From assembly GCA_038380435.1 (NCBI GenBank), contig JAWZYU010000034.1:37200901-37264900 (forward strand): DNA of 64,000 nucleotides, read 5' to 3'. Under the pieces are notes generated by a model. That model worked only from the letters and a program-made list of their open reading frames with translations. It was not told the origin of the DNA and searched no databases. Of the stretch, positions 23,746 to 34,999 are shown one piece after another. How positions within the stretch are numbered: position 1 is the first letter of the stretch; every line of letters begins with the position of its first letter. The position numbers and the translations under genes were made by a program. Origin of the DNA: Ryuthela nishihirai. Taxonomy: Eukaryota; Arthropoda; Arachnida; Araneae; Heptathelidae.

Positions 23746-24318
23746 CAGTGATTCTCAAAGGGTACGTGTGAAATTTCAGATGATATTGCAGATAAAAGGA
23801 AATTTACAAAACCATTTTGCTGCTACTTTCTGCCACTGATTCTTCACTTAACTTTCTTCCTTTTAATCAAAAACTTATTCAAGGTTCATGGAGTATGCAC
23901 GTAGATACACGGCAGAACTTGAACAGAATAATTCTGCATTTACAAACAATTCCACAGAAATGGCTATTATTGAAGACAAATTTGCCCATATGCAGTTTGC
24001 CTTCAATAATATTAAATAAAGCTGATGTCACACTGTGATTCTTTACAGTTTCGAGATCATGCTGATGCTATTCCATATTTTGTAATTTTTATTCAAAAGT
24101 GAAGTGATACATCCAAATCATCTTCTTTAGTCTTTCTCTATGCATTATTTAATAGTAATGATTATCTTTTGTGCATCATTTTATAGTAATGGTTAAATTT
24201 GCTGCATGTGCAAGTGCTGTAAATATCTCCCTGTGATAAATATCTCTCCAGTGGTGTTGCCAACAAAGGTTAAGTGTGCTACAATGAAAAATAATGTGCC
24301 ATGAGCAAAGAATCGATG
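23746..24318. mobile_element. hAT-type non-autonomous element 2 of 3
   Basis: Begins CAGTGATTCTCAAAGGGTAC and ends AAAGAATCGATG, an imperfect inverted terminus. The left 8-bp duplication is ATCTACAG (23738-23745), the right ATCCACAG (24319-24326). The interior ORF 23817-24038 has no recognised domain. It shares its flanking duplications with the neighbouring elements. Confidence 0.7.
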
Positions 24319-24326
24319 ATCCACAG

Positions 24327-24838
24327 CAGTGGTTTTCAACCTTTTATACTTCACATATCCCCTGGAAATGTGTATGTAACTGGCATACCCCTTGTATAGA
24401 TAGATAAAAACTATAGTTATAGTATAACAATGGGAAAAAAATAAAACATATATAAAAATAAATAAATACCCCCTCAAGCAGCTGCTTGCCACAGAGGTCT
24501 GACAGGAGCCTGTCAGTTTATATGCCACAGTAGGAGATCTGAGAGGATGGCAGGACCTCAGCAGAAAAACGACACACACATCCATGCCTAAATCCGGGGC
24601 TCGAACCCAGGTCCCTTAGATCAGTAGCCAAGCGTGCTAACCACTCGGCCATGGGATGGCTCCAAATACACATTAAATTTTATACTCGTATATTACATAT
24701 ATCGATAAACACAAAAAATGACATTTTTGCACAATAGTGTTGCCAACTTAGCAAGTTTGTTACTAGATCAAGCGACTTTTGAGATCTCATGGCGTACCCA
24801 AAAAATTTTCACCGAGTACCCCATATTGAGAACCCCTG
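24327..24838. mobile_element. hAT-type non-autonomous element 3 of 3, carrying a SINE-B
   Basis: Ends CAGTGGTTTTCAACC / TATTGAGAACCCCTG with duplications ATCCACAG (24319-24326) and ATCTACAG (24839-24846). The same family occurs at 35942-36139 and 42924-43296. A SINE-B lies inside. Confidence 0.88.
24457..24663 (-). mobile_element. SINE-B nested in a hAT element
   Basis: Full SINE-B (head GCCGAGTGGTTAGCACGC on minus, tail TATTTATTTA). It is absent from the related hAT copies at 35942 and 42924, so it inserted after the hAT element. Confidence 0.88.
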
Positions 24839-24846
24839 ATCTACAG

Positions 24847-26454
24847 AATGGCATATGACAATTCATGCCATCTACTGACAAAAAGTAGAAATTCAAAGAA
24901 ATTATCAGAGCTGCCTCCACCAGTTGTGAATGAATAGGCTTCAGTCTTGGGCAGCTGAGAGACAGCTTTGTAAGCCAGAGGATTAAATACAGGTGTGCTA
25001 TACCAAGCTGAAGCCACTATAAATATAACGATTTGTAAATGGATAAAAGAAAAAAAGTTTAGGAAGAAGTTGATAATGATGACATGGCAAGAGAAGGTGC
25101 AATAAAGTAAAACTGTGGTAAGGCAAATCAATGAAATAATAAATATGACTGATATATTTACATTATTCATGGAAATCTTTCCTATTCAAAAGTGTATTGC
25201 AGAAATTCAAATGCCATGGGTTCTAAGATTTCTTATCAAGGAAAGATACATCTTAATGCCTATTCTGCTTTACTGTAGTATAAAATAAAAATAAATTACT
25301 CCTTAAGTAAATTTTGCCACTGAGGTCTGACAGAAGCCTGTCCATGAGAAAGTTTTTGAAGATGAGTTGGATGCATCACTTCACTCTTGAACGAAAAATT
25401 ACCAAATATGAAATAGCATCAGTAGGATCCCCAACAGCAAAGAGCAACACAGTGTGAATGTGTTACTCTTTGCTGTTTGGGGATCCTTTGTTGTGTGAAT
25501 CAGCTGGTAATGTTAATGTTTTATTTTCGGAATAAAAATTGTCATTTTGGCAAAATTATTTGAAAAATATCAAGCTATCAATATAAGAGGTATTCAAATA
25601 TGATAAAAGACTAATTAAAACCTTCAAACATCAAAGACTGTTACTGAAGCAAATATTTACATCACATGCCCAAACACAGCAAATTTAACTACAGATAGCC
25701 ATTATATATACTTAAGTTCTGAGGTTTCAAATAACCTCCCTACTTGCCTCACATCTGGTCTCATGTGATTATTCTTTTTAGGCATCTCAAAAAACACACT
25801 TAAAAGTGCATTTTAAATACATTTACTATTTGAATACACATATTAAAGTCAAAAGCACTTCTTTAATTAACCTTAAAGTACTGGAAAACTCTGTAGTTCC
25901 CAAGAACTTTGATGCAAGACTTGTATTGAACAGGGCACCTACATGTTAATAGAAGGAACGAAAATTATGTGATACATATCCAAACACGATAATTTCAATT
26001 ATTTATCTAGGAGAGACACAAGGTTTTTTCCATTTTAGTGATTTACATGACTTTTCCAAGAATGAAATCATTTTAATTTTGGGGCTTCGATTTCTATCAG
26101 CAGCCCTGACTGCAACACATTTGCACAGCTCACCTGCAACTGATCCCTCTTTATTAAAGATGATATGTTCACTCAGCTGGTAATTTACCAGAATAAAGTT
26201 AACCAGCATCGAAATAACCATGCTTACTGGAACCCTCCATTCATTTCTACCAATTCAATTTCTACCATTGGACTAATTCCAGTTCTGTCTTTTTTCTGCT
26301 AATTTTTAAGTTATGAACAAATGATGATTTCAACAAACCAGTATCTGCAATCATGGTCCTGCTGCATTCTTCTACCGTCAGTTTGAACTTCCCTTGGCAC
26401 TTCAAGAAACCTCATCCACATGCAGTGTTTTATTTCTGAAGCTCTATAAAAAAA
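24847..26454. other. Unit 1 block with exon-like stretch and private segment
   Basis: About 24847-25050 is conserved in unit 2 (43303-43690). On minus it has an open frame with STPVFNPLAYKAVSQLPKTE after an AG, but unit 2 does not keep the frame, so I do not call a gene. A segment of about 1.1 kb (25275-26362) has no counterpart in unit 2 and begins with a SINE-B-like scrap (near 25318). ORF 26003-26221 (minus) is unrecognised. Confidence 0.45.
25424..25487. repeat. 28-bp inverted repeat
   Basis: AGGATCCCCAACAGCAAAGA... (25424-25451) pairs with the reverse complement at 25459-25487 with only two differences and a 7-nt centre. It lies in a segment private to unit 1. Confidence 0.8.
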
Positions 26455-26645
26455 AAAGTAATAAATACCCCCTCTAGCAACTGCTTGCCACCAAGGTCTG
26501 AAAGGAGCCTGTCAGTTTATAAGCCAAAGTAGGTCTGTGAGGATGGCAGACCTCAGCAGAAAAACAACACAAACAGCCATGCCTTACCCAGCACTTGAAC
26601 CCAGTCCCTTAGATCAATAGCCAAGTGCGTTAACCACTAAGCTAG
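26455..26645 (-). mobile_element. SINE-B, absent from the paralogous site
   Basis: Complete but diverged copy. In unit 2 the flanks join directly around 44118 without a SINE, so it inserted into unit 1 after the duplication (or was lost from unit 2). Confidence 0.85.
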
Positions 26646-26904
26646 ATTAAAATCTATTTAACTATGCTATTTATAAAATAAATGTTATTTAACTAGATTA
26701 AAATCTATTTAATTTGGCATTGAAAGTACATATTTATTCGTAGAAGTGCTTTTAACTTTTACAGTGTTCAGAGATTAAACGTTTTTAAAACAACTTTGCA
26801 CTTTTCTCTACATTATCTGGCAGTAAGTTTGCCAATGACTATGTGGTTAAAGAAACAGTGTAATCATGGTTTAAGTACAATAAAAAAAAATTTTTTTTTG
26901 TTCA

Positions 26905-27090
26905 AAGGCTGACTGGTTAGCATATGTGGCTATTTGATGATAAGGACCTCAGTTTGAGCCCCCAGATAGTTTATAGTGTCTTTTCTACTTCTTTCTTCAG
27001 AGATCTGTTCTATGGCCTATTATTATGACAAGCTCCTGTCAGACTACTCTGGCAAGCAGTGCTCGAAGGGTAATCTATAAAAGCAATGTA
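26905..27090 (+). mobile_element. SINE-B in plus orientation
   Basis: Head GGCTGACTGGTTAGCATATG, B-box-like CAGTTTGAGCCC, then the CTCCTGTCAGACTACTCTGG body and GGCAAGCAGTGCTCGA. It is old and diverged. It is the only long plus-strand SINE-B in the window. Confidence 0.75.
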
Positions 27091-27862
27091 CACACTTCCT
27101 GACCTTTCGAGAAAAAATATATATCAACACAAGGGAACTACTTTTGTCATTTCATGCTCAAATATTTTTTATTTGAAAAATTATTCAACAACTTTCATAC
27201 AGAGTGAAGTTAAAGGACTTTTAAAACAGTTACAACCATTTCCACTGCTTTGGACAGTTTGCAAAAAGCAGTGGCATGGCCAGAATTTTTGAAGCAGCCT
27301 GAAGGTTTCAAACATTTTTTATTGTTTATTAAGGTAGAGTGATGACCTAATAATTTCTTAAAAATTACAAAAATAAGAAAAATATTTAATACTGTTATGG
27401 CATTGTCAGAACACATCAAGTGCTGCAGATTAATGTCACGTGGTTGAGCAATTTCAAAATAAAAGAATTTGAGCAGCATATTCTGCACCTGAAAAGGGCA
27501 TTCAACCATTCCCCATGCTTGCTTATCTGCATCTAAGTACAAAGAAGAATGTTCTAGCAGAAGGATACAATAAGGAAATGGGTACAGGAAACTGGTGATT
27601 AATTTTTCACAACAAATCCCAAAATCTGTGGATTAGGATCATGGAATCAACAAGTTCAATGACAAAAGGACTCAATGAATGTATTATTGCTCTGTTAAAT
27701 GCTCCACCTAACTCTATAGGTCTCATCAAAATAATCTCTTCATTATTTGCACTTGTGCATTGAAAGCTGAGAATAATTAAAGATAAGGCAAACAAGCTCC
27801 TTTAACATTAGAGTGCTGTTCCTCAATTATGAATTTCACTTTCAATTTCAGTGTTCTTTTAT
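27091..27862. other. Non-coding segment private to unit 1
   Basis: No match seen in unit 2. ORFs 27210-27542 and 27607-27795 carry no known motif. Confidence 0.4.
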
Positions 27863-28055
27863 AAATAAATAAATACCCCCTCAAGCAGCTGCTTGCCACA
27901 GAGGTCTGACAGGAGCCTGTCAGTTTATATGCCAGAGTAGGAGTCTGAGAGGATGGCAGGACCTCAGCAGAAAAACAACACAAACATCCATGCCTTACCA
28001 GGGGCTCGAACCCAGGTCCCGTAGATCAGTAGCCAAGCGCGCTAACCACTCAGCC
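27863..28055 (-). mobile_element. SINE-B
   Basis: Full-length: AAATAAATAAATACCCCCTC on plus marks the tail, GCGCTAACCACTCAGCCATT the head. Well preserved. Confidence 0.88.
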
Positions 28056-28410
28056 ATTCAAAATAAATTATTGGTTATTTTAAACAAATCATTACATTCT
28101 TTTACATATAATGCATTAATAAAATGATATAATTATTAAATCTTCATGTTGACTGGCTAAGTATCAAATATAGAGATAATACTTTTGCATTGATGAATAA
28201 GTTTATAATTATAGTAGAGTAGAATAAAGATCACAAGAAATTGAAGATGCATATTACATTTATGTCAGCTTGGAAAGGTGTGAAGTTCAAAGACTATACT
28301 TGATAAATGTAAAATTACAACTTCAATCAGTAGATCTTCAACAATTAATAAACAAAATGCATTTTCATGGCTTTTATGGTCGACATTCAAGATGCTAATA
28401 AAGCCTAATA

Positions 28411-29732
28411 CAGGGTGGGACGCAAAAACTTCCTTTTTTTTGAAGGCGAATGAAAGAAAAATTGTTGCTGATAAATAAAATTCATTTTTTGATAATGAAA
28501 GAACATAATTTCAAATTTCAAATCATGCTGTTTTAAACAAAATATCTTGAAGGTGGTGGCCCCGTTCTCTATGCACTGATGTAACCGATTTCTGACGTTT
28601 CCCTCTACACGTTCCAACATGTCCAGCGGAATTCGGGCTATTTCCTGCCGAATAACATTCTTCAGATGAAGCATGTTTGTGGGGCGATGTTTAAAAACCT
28701 TGCCTTGAGGTATCCCCATAAAAAAAAAAAATCACAGGGTGTTAGATCAGGCAAGCGCACTGCCCACGGGATGTCACCTCGAATTGTGATGAGCCGTCTG
28801 GGGAACATTGCCCTCAAAACTGTCATCGATGCTCGGGCTGTGAGGACCGTAGCACCATCCTGTTGGAACCAGACATTTCCTAGGTTTATTTCTTCAAGAG
28901 CTGGTTCAAAAAAGTTTTGAATCATGTCCACATACCGCTGTGAATTGGCAGTAATTGCTCGATTGTCCTCCTCAAAAAAGTAAGGACCAATAATTACAAC
29001 TCTCGACAATGCACACCATACTGTCACCTTATCACTGTAAAGTGGCCTCTCATGGAGCTCACTAGGGTTGTTACCACTCCAATAGTGCATATTCTGTTTG
29101 TTGACACATCTGGATAGGTGAAAATGTGCCTCATCACTAAAGAAAATAATTGCGTGATGGGGAACAGTTTCCAATAAAGTTTCACATGCCGTTATTCGGT
29201 TCTGGAAACCGCTTGGTGACAATTCTTGTGCAATACACATCTTGTAGGGATGGAAATGAAGATGTTCATGAAGAATTTGACTCATTGATTGAATGGATAT
29301 TCCTACGGCGACTGCATGTTTGCTAGTGGAGCGTCTCGGAGATCTCAAAATCGACTGTCGAACTGCCTCCACATTTTATGGCATCGTAACGGTCCGTCAT
29401 CGGCATGGGCTTTTTTTTACCACACTCCCGGTTGTCCTAAAGCTCTCTACCCACAAAACAACTGATTTACGGTCAGGAACCGGACCTCTGGGCTGAATTC
29501 CAAAGTGAGTACAGAATGCATGCTGCACCGCCACATAGGAACGTTGTTCGAAAAATAGGCTTCGACCACAAATGCATGCTGCTCCTTCGTCCATCTCATG
29601 TTTTCTACTGAGGGGTACTAGACAACAACTTCTGCGACTGCTGCATTCGCTAAGCCCATCCCCACTTTTCTACGACCTTACCTCCCTTCACAATGCGCTG
29701 TCAGGAAAAGGAAGTTTCTGTGCCCCACCCTG
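28411..29732 (-). mobile_element. Mariner-superfamily (IS630-type) transposon, 1.32 kb
   Basis: Inverted ends TA|CAGGGTGGGACGCAAAAACT and AGTTTCTGTGCCCCACCCTG|TA. The length and single-gene layout are those of a complete element. The minus-strand transposase fills the interior but is broken. It is the best-preserved DNA transposon here. Confidence 0.9.
28440..29610 (-). pseudogene. Broken IS630/mariner-type transposase with DDE motifs
   Basis: It starts near 29600 (MRWTKEQHAFVVEAYF), then shifts frame into 29397-29594 (VAVQHAFCTHFGIQPRGPVP, a helix-turn-helix region), then into the long frame ending at 28662 (236 codons). That frame shows FFSDEAHFHL (first Asp, about residue 80), WFQQDGA (second Asp, about 172) and PDLTPCDFF..LWGYLK (third acidic position about 36 residues later). 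Another shift, in a homopolymer A run near 28722, leads to the C-terminal RIPLDMLERV part (28405-28719 frame). Residues after QQDGA read TVLTA where TCHTA-like residues are usual. At least two frameshifts make it inactive. The plus-strand ORFs are shadows. Confidence 0.88.
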
Positions 29733-29789
29733 TACTTATATTTCCATTCACAATTCAAAAATATAAAGGCTGGCACATAATAATGATCA

Positions 29790-30195
29790 CCCCAAAACTA
29801 AATAATGTCATCAGAGACGACACATACCAAAAAGGATGAAAATTGGAAACAGTGCACTGCCAATCCGAATTATAAAAAAGTCCCCAAAACTAAATAAATT
29901 CATTGGAGAGAATACATACCAAAAATCATAAAAATTGGAAACAGTGCACCACCAATCCAAATTATAAAAAAGCCCTGAAACTAAATAATGTCACCTGAGA
30001 CAATACATACCAAAAAGCATGAAAATCAGAAACAGTGCACTATCGATCGGAATTATAAAAAAGCCTCCTGAAACTAAATATCATTGGAGAAACACATACC
30101 AAAACAGAAGCAAATAAGAAACAGTGCACCGCCAATCAAATTATAAAAAAGCTTTCTAAACCAAATAATCTGATCAGAGACAACAATAAACAATA
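29790..30195. repeat. Minisatellite, ~91-bp unit, about 4.5 copies
   Basis: Units start at about 29790, 29882, 29974 and 30065, with a partial one at about 30153. Shared core: ACTAAATAA, CATACCAAAAA, GGAAACAGTGCAC, AATTATAAAAAAG. Unit-to-unit identity is roughly 80%. It lies between the transposon and the AC-rich tract. Confidence 0.85.
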
Positions 30196-30297
30196 TACTC
30201 CCACATCACATAGCTAAATGGACCCTCCCTAAAATTATGCATTAATCTTCCTGACTCTATCAAAAACTGTCATTATTCCACACCAACAATTCTAAAA

Positions 30298-30490
30298 AAA
30301 ATAAATAAATACTCCCTCAAGTAGGTGTTTGCCACAGAGGTCTGACAGGACCCTGTCAGTTTATATGCTATAGTAGGTCTGTGAAGATGGCAGGACCTCA
30401 GCAGAAAAACGCACATACATCCATGCCTTATCCGGGGCTCTAACCCACGTCCCTTAGATCAGCAGCCAAGCGCGCTAACCACTTGGCCAC
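30298..30490 (-). mobile_element. SINE-B
   Basis: Full-length copy with the tail at 30298 and the head ending GCGCTAACCACTTGGCCAC. It sits in the AC-rich tract. Confidence 0.87.
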
Positions 30491-31650
30491 AATTCTACAA
30501 TACCCAAAATTTCTACATAAAAAAGCCGTCAAACATTTCCAGATATTAACAATAAAACACATTAGTAACTTTAAAAGACTCCTAAATATCTAACAAAATT
30601 AATATATCACTGTAATACACTAATAATTACTATACTATACATAACTACTAATAATCACTCAATTCATCTCCAACTACTATAACAAAATACATGTATTCAT
30701 TACTACTGCCATATTCAGTCCCACATGCAAAAACTTCCAACATTCTTCTCCCTAAACATACACCACACCCCCTACTACATTAGAATCCTCTGAAAACTCA
30801 CTGTACACTTTTCCCCAAAAACTATTCTCCCAAAACCTTAACACCCCATAAAAACTTTCTCATTTTTACCACTTAATTTTCCCACATTCTAAATTTTTGC
30901 CATTTTTTTCCACACTCACAACAAAACACATATTACATCATACTAAACATTAAAAAATTTTAAAATAATTCTAACTTATTCAAACTACTCCTCCATTCCC
31001 CCTTCAAAGGCTTCCGACTCCAAAGAACTTATGAAAAATATCTCCCCACACACATAGCCACAAAAAGCTATAAAACTCCCACTTCCAAAGGGCTTGGTCA
31101 CAACATTACAAAACAGTTGACTACTTTCAACAACAATCCTCCTAATAGTAAATAATTTCAATTCCTAAATATCTTAAGCTTATCTTATACCATATTTTAA
31201 CCAATTTTCAAAAAAAAAAAAAAATCATATTACCCCTATTTTTCCTATCATTAAAAATCCCTCATTATATATATATTACACATATCCACCTATCTCTGAC
31301 TGCATCAGCATGCTACCCAGAGTTATCCAACAAAAATGGTGTAAAAAAACAAACACAACCTCCCATTCACATCAAATCAAATACGATATATGTGATTTTT
31401 CACATTTTCACGTCACCTGCCCACAAGAAACAAATCACAGAACCACAGGCCACCAACAGTTACGTTTCTATGCCATACTTTACACTTCGACATCATACGT
31501 TTCTTGAGTAGTGCCATCTGTTAGCTTAGGACTGTGAACAATACACTGAACCACATCTCACATTAATTTTACAAAAAAAGATTACAAATATTCACAACTC
31601 CCCTAGATTTTACAAAGTCGCTTCAAATTTTGCCAACTCCAAGTTACATT
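30491..31650. other. G-poor, A/C-rich strand-asymmetric tract
   Basis: The plus strand is strikingly poor in G over more than 1 kb (for example 30520-30960), with A, C and T making up nearly everything. A similar tract flanks TMEM222 copy 2 at about 47000-48560. It lies downstream of the minus-strand TMEM222 gene. No ORF with a recognisable domain (31310-31507 is compositional). Confidence 0.6.
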
Positions 31651-31811
31651 GGGGAGGGAGCCCCCTCACATAGCTACACCTCCGTATACTTTTATCTACA
31701 GCATTATAGAATGAACACTTAAACTTCATTCTGTTTTTCTAACTTTATTTTGGAATGTCCTTCTTAAACAGTTTAAAATTTCAGAACTGACATACATAAC
31801 TAAAAATGTGA

Positions 31812-32381
31812 TCAGATACTAAAGAACTGAAGAAACCCACATACTGTGATAATACAAACAATAATACAAAATGGCACCCACGTTTTCAAAAAGGACCAAA
31901 AACTAACGTATTTTCCATAAAGAACAAGGAACCAAAGCTTTACCATATTCCATGATGAGCTACCATTGTATTGCATTAAATTTAAAGCCATGGCAACATG
32001 CGAATGACAGTTATCGCAAAAAAGGTTGTGCATTCTGTGTTTGTAAACTTCTGATGCTTCCTGAACAGCAGGATCCCAGTTTGACCTCGCTCGATAAGGA
32101 TCAAGCTGCCAGTATTTGGTCGGTTTTCCAAAAGCCATATTATCTTCAGAGACGAAATAAGGTCCGGCAAAATCTCTAATCACTCCAGATGATAAAGCAA
32201 TACCCATATGACCAATAATTGGGAAAAGCCAAGTCAAAAGAGGTATCGGTGTCCACACAATACAAAATGGATATTGTGACTTCTTATGATCCATATTAAA
32301 GTTACCTCCTTCAATATCCTTCTGGATTTTATTGCAATTTATGTCACTTGATGCAAATTCGTTATTTGTAACATCTTTCAT
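31812..32381 (-). CDS. TMEM222: TMEM222-like membrane protein (DUF778), copy 1, intronless
   Basis: 189 codons, close to the ~208 residues of vertebrate TMEM222. The family (DUF778; plant relatives include the ethylene-receptor regulator RTE1) consists of small multi-pass endomembrane or plasma-membrane proteins of uncertain biochemistry. Visible landmarks: hydrophobic WTPIPLLTWLFPIIGH (about 43-58), SGVIRDFAGPYFVSED (65-80), MAFGKPTKYWQLDP, YKHRMHNLFCDNCHSHVA (113-130), and two C-terminal hydrophobic segments. The start is the ATG at 32379-32381; the upstream in-frame codons are TTG and then a stop. Relative to copy 2 it lacks one Leu (LVLYGKY for LVLLYGKY) and its last residues differ. Vertebrate TMEM222 has several introns; here the whole frame is uninterrupted, suggesting a retrocopy or lineage-specific intron loss. 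The ORF is intact, so it may be expressed. No poly-A remnant was seen. Confidence 0.88.
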   Translation of the reverse strand: MKDVTNNEFASSDINCNKIQKDIEGGNFNMDHKKSQYPFCIVWTPIPLLTWLFPIIGHMGIALSSGVIRDFAGPYFVSEDNMAFGKPTKYWQLDPYRARSNWDPAVQEASEVYKHRMHNLFCDNCHSHVAMALNLMQYNGSSSWNMVKLWFLVLYGKYVSFWSFLKTWVPFCIIVCIITVCGFLQFFSI

Positions 32382-32633
32382 GTTCAATCAATTTAAGAAG
32401 TGACACTTTTATTCTTAATCCATATACTACCCAAAAACAAATACAAGGTGTTTTAAGTTCTTGGTGAAATCAGCCTCCAATACGGGAGCTTCTAACCTAA
32501 AAATTGCAAAATACTTATCAAAGATTTTTACCCTACTGTTTACCACAAAGTGCTGTTTACCAAATCAACCAAACTAAGGATCTCCCGAATGTTTGCTTCT
32601 TTCATATAAGAAGAAAAATGGCGGTAAATATTT

Positions 32634-33006
32634 AGGTTGGGTTTACTTCTGAGCGGCACTTTTTTTTTGCACACAACGAGTTTCTCTGAACCCCGAAGGC
32701 TCAGAGAAGGTTGGACGGAGGGGAAGCACTGGACAGCTGTTAGGAGACAGCTGGTAGCCTCCCGTCAAGACCATCCAGCGTATTCTTTAAGGAGCACAGG
32801 CTATGGCTCTCTCGCACACGGCACTACTGCGTAATGTCCAATCTGAAAGACGGCGGCATTTCCTAACCCATCGGTGTCCCTACTGACTGAGAGCAGGACA
32901 GTGAGTTTTTGCAAAGATAAATCTCAACGCTGGCTCAGCTGGGACTTGAACCTGGGAACTGAAGATTACGAGCCTGGCGCACTACCGACTGAGCTATTCC
33001 TGCCCC
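32634..33006 (-). mobile_element. SINE-A, private to unit 1
   Basis: Tail end TTGGGTTTACTTCTGAGCGG, body, head GAGCTATTCCTGCCCC. The paralogous site in unit 2 (about 50085, GACGGTAAAATTTTG) is empty, so it inserted after the duplication. Confidence 0.87.
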
Positions 33007-33045
33007 GTAGCTAAAATTTTTCTTCTGAACGTTCTCTTCCAATAA

Positions 33046-33211
33046 ATAAAAAATAAATGAAATACCCCCCTAAGCAACTGATTGCCACAGAGGCCTGACA
33101 GGAGCTTGTCAGTTAAAATGCCATAGTAGAAGGGATAGCAAGACCTCAACAGCAAACGACACATACTCAAACCCAGGTCCCTTAGATCAGTAGCCAAGAG
33201 CGCTAACCACT
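33046..33211 (-). mobile_element. SINE-B, private to unit 1
   Basis: Slightly shortened copy (AATAAATGAAATACCCCCCT tail; head GCGCTAACCAC). Unit 2 reads straight through at about 50118-50150, so insertion post-dates the duplication. Confidence 0.83.
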
Positions 33212-33551
33212 AACTTTCTAAGTTCATCGCTGATATCATTACTCTCAAACCCAAAATCAAAGCGCCAACAAAGGTTCGTTTTAGAATTCCAGGATGAGAC
33301 TTCTTAAGGCTATTATTCATTTGATCTGAAAAGTACCAACCCACGATATATGTAATGTATTTGACCATGTTAGAAACGTTAAGGAATTCAATAAATGGAA
33401 TATTTTTACAATGCTTCGGCTCTGGCTTTGCGCCAAAGGACGTCACATGGAGGTATCAAATCACAGAACTATATCAGACAACGAGAGTGGACCCATCCGT
33501 AGCAAAAATACAGATTACCAGTAGATATTGAATTCAATAATTACTCATGTG

Positions 33552-33650
33552 AAAAAATTATTGCCGACACGGCGAGAATCGAATCCACAACTTTCCAGAT
33601 ACATGCCACATCTCTGTTGGGCTGGTTGGCCATGGAGCCATATTAAGAAA
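33552..33650 (-). mobile_element. SINE-C head (third tRNA-like family)
   Basis: Minus strand: CCAACAGAGATGTGGCATGT, then TATCTGGAAAGTTGTGGATTCGA (split here), then CTCGCCGTGTCGGCAATAAT. Related to 60490-60592 and 63733-63810 through CATGT.TCTGGA.A and a GATTCGA B box. Confidence 0.5.
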
Positions 33651-33734
33651 GTCAAGAATAGCGGAGTTTACCAACATTACTTCAGAAAACAATAATCGAT
33701 GTGATCATTGATGACTACCAAAATTTTTTCCAAG

Positions 33735-33980
33735 GCAATAAGTAAGAAGCGAACTGGTGATAAAATTGTCACTAACTAGGTAGGCAAGCAATAAGTAAGA
33801 AAGTTTCTAGTGCTAGTTATTTAGTTTTTTACTTATCTACTTATGTAGGTAAGCACATAAATAAGTAAATTTACTTACTGAAGCAAGTAAAAATTTTACT
33901 TACTTATTTAGTAGGCAAGTATACTTAAGCAAGCACTTAAGTATGTAAGTTTCTTATTTAGGTCAATCAAGTAGGTAATC
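33735..33980. repeat. AAGT/ACTT-rich array, partly palindromic
   Basis: Many AAGTAAGT / ACTTACTT words on both strands (for example TAAGTAAATTTACTTACT near 33861). A shorter version is present in unit 2 at 50560-50700, so the array predates the duplication and has changed length since. Confidence 0.7.
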
Positions 33981-34519
33981 AAGATTATAAAGCAATACCA
34001 TGTACGACCAATAATTGAGAAAAACGTCAAAAGAAATATGGATGTTTAAAATATCGCGGAAATGTGCGCGATAAGTAAGAAGTACTAAAAAACTAAAAAA
34101 TATTGGAATTAGCATTTGCACGGTGAATTATCGTGAAATACAAGTGGCTGCAGAAAAACCCACCACACAATGAAAGCCACAGCCAGTGGGAGGGTTGACT
34201 ACAGAGCTTGATTGCACCATATATCAACAGAGTCAGGGATATCATCATGCCCAAAGTCAGTAAATCCTCTATGAACTGTAGAGTGTACAGGTTATGAATG
34301 AAAGTATATTGTATAAATTTTCTTACTTATTTCAGAAGAGTATGATATTCGATCTCTCAGCAAGCACAAAATACTGTATTATGCAATTTACGTTCAAGTG
34401 AATAATATGTGCTGTAAAAGATAGCCATCATCTAATCATATTGCACAAGCCTTAGAACAGTTCGATTTTGTTTTTTCAATTTTTTTTATCAGACCCTCAA
34501 ATGTACTAACTCATCTCCG

Positions 34520-34715
34520 GGTTCATAAAAAAATACTCAAGTAGTGCTTGACATGGAGGTCGGACATGCAGGAGCCTGTCGGTTTGTATGCCATAAAGAT
34601 GGTCCGTGCAAAAGGTGAGAACTCAGAAAAAAAAAGATACAAACATCAATGCCTTATCTGGGTCTCAAACCCAGGTACCTCTGAACAGTAGTCAAGCATG
34701 CTACTCTGATTATAT
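34520..34715 (-). mobile_element. Old SINE-B, shared with unit 2
   Basis: Diverged copy whose flanks and body align with 51283-51445 plus 51886-51943 in unit 2, so it was present before the duplication. Confidence 0.7.
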
Positions 34716-34999
34716 ACCAGGCCTACAACTAGTATGATCATTTGTACCGACTTTCTGTCTGGTATGGTAAAACCAGGATCCCAAGGCGGAACAAATGTCA
34801 AACTCCAAATGAGAGCATTTTTGGACTCAAACACAGCCCCCAACTGCTGCAGTGCCGTCACGAATTAACGCAATACCACATTTACAGGCACTGATCCTTC
34901 ACTTGGTCTATGAACAAGGAAATTGTAGTCTTTGATTTTTATTGAATTCATACTGAAATTCTATTTTTCTGCAAAGAAGACACTTGTGGGAAATTTACA

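Noticed and set aside
24841..25170. Exon-like frame with STPVFNPLAYKAVSQ
   Set aside because: The paralogous stretch in unit 2 does not keep the frame, so coding is not supported.
29790..30195. CRISPR-like array
   Set aside because: Tandem 91-bp units without unique spacers in an animal genome; it is a minisatellite.
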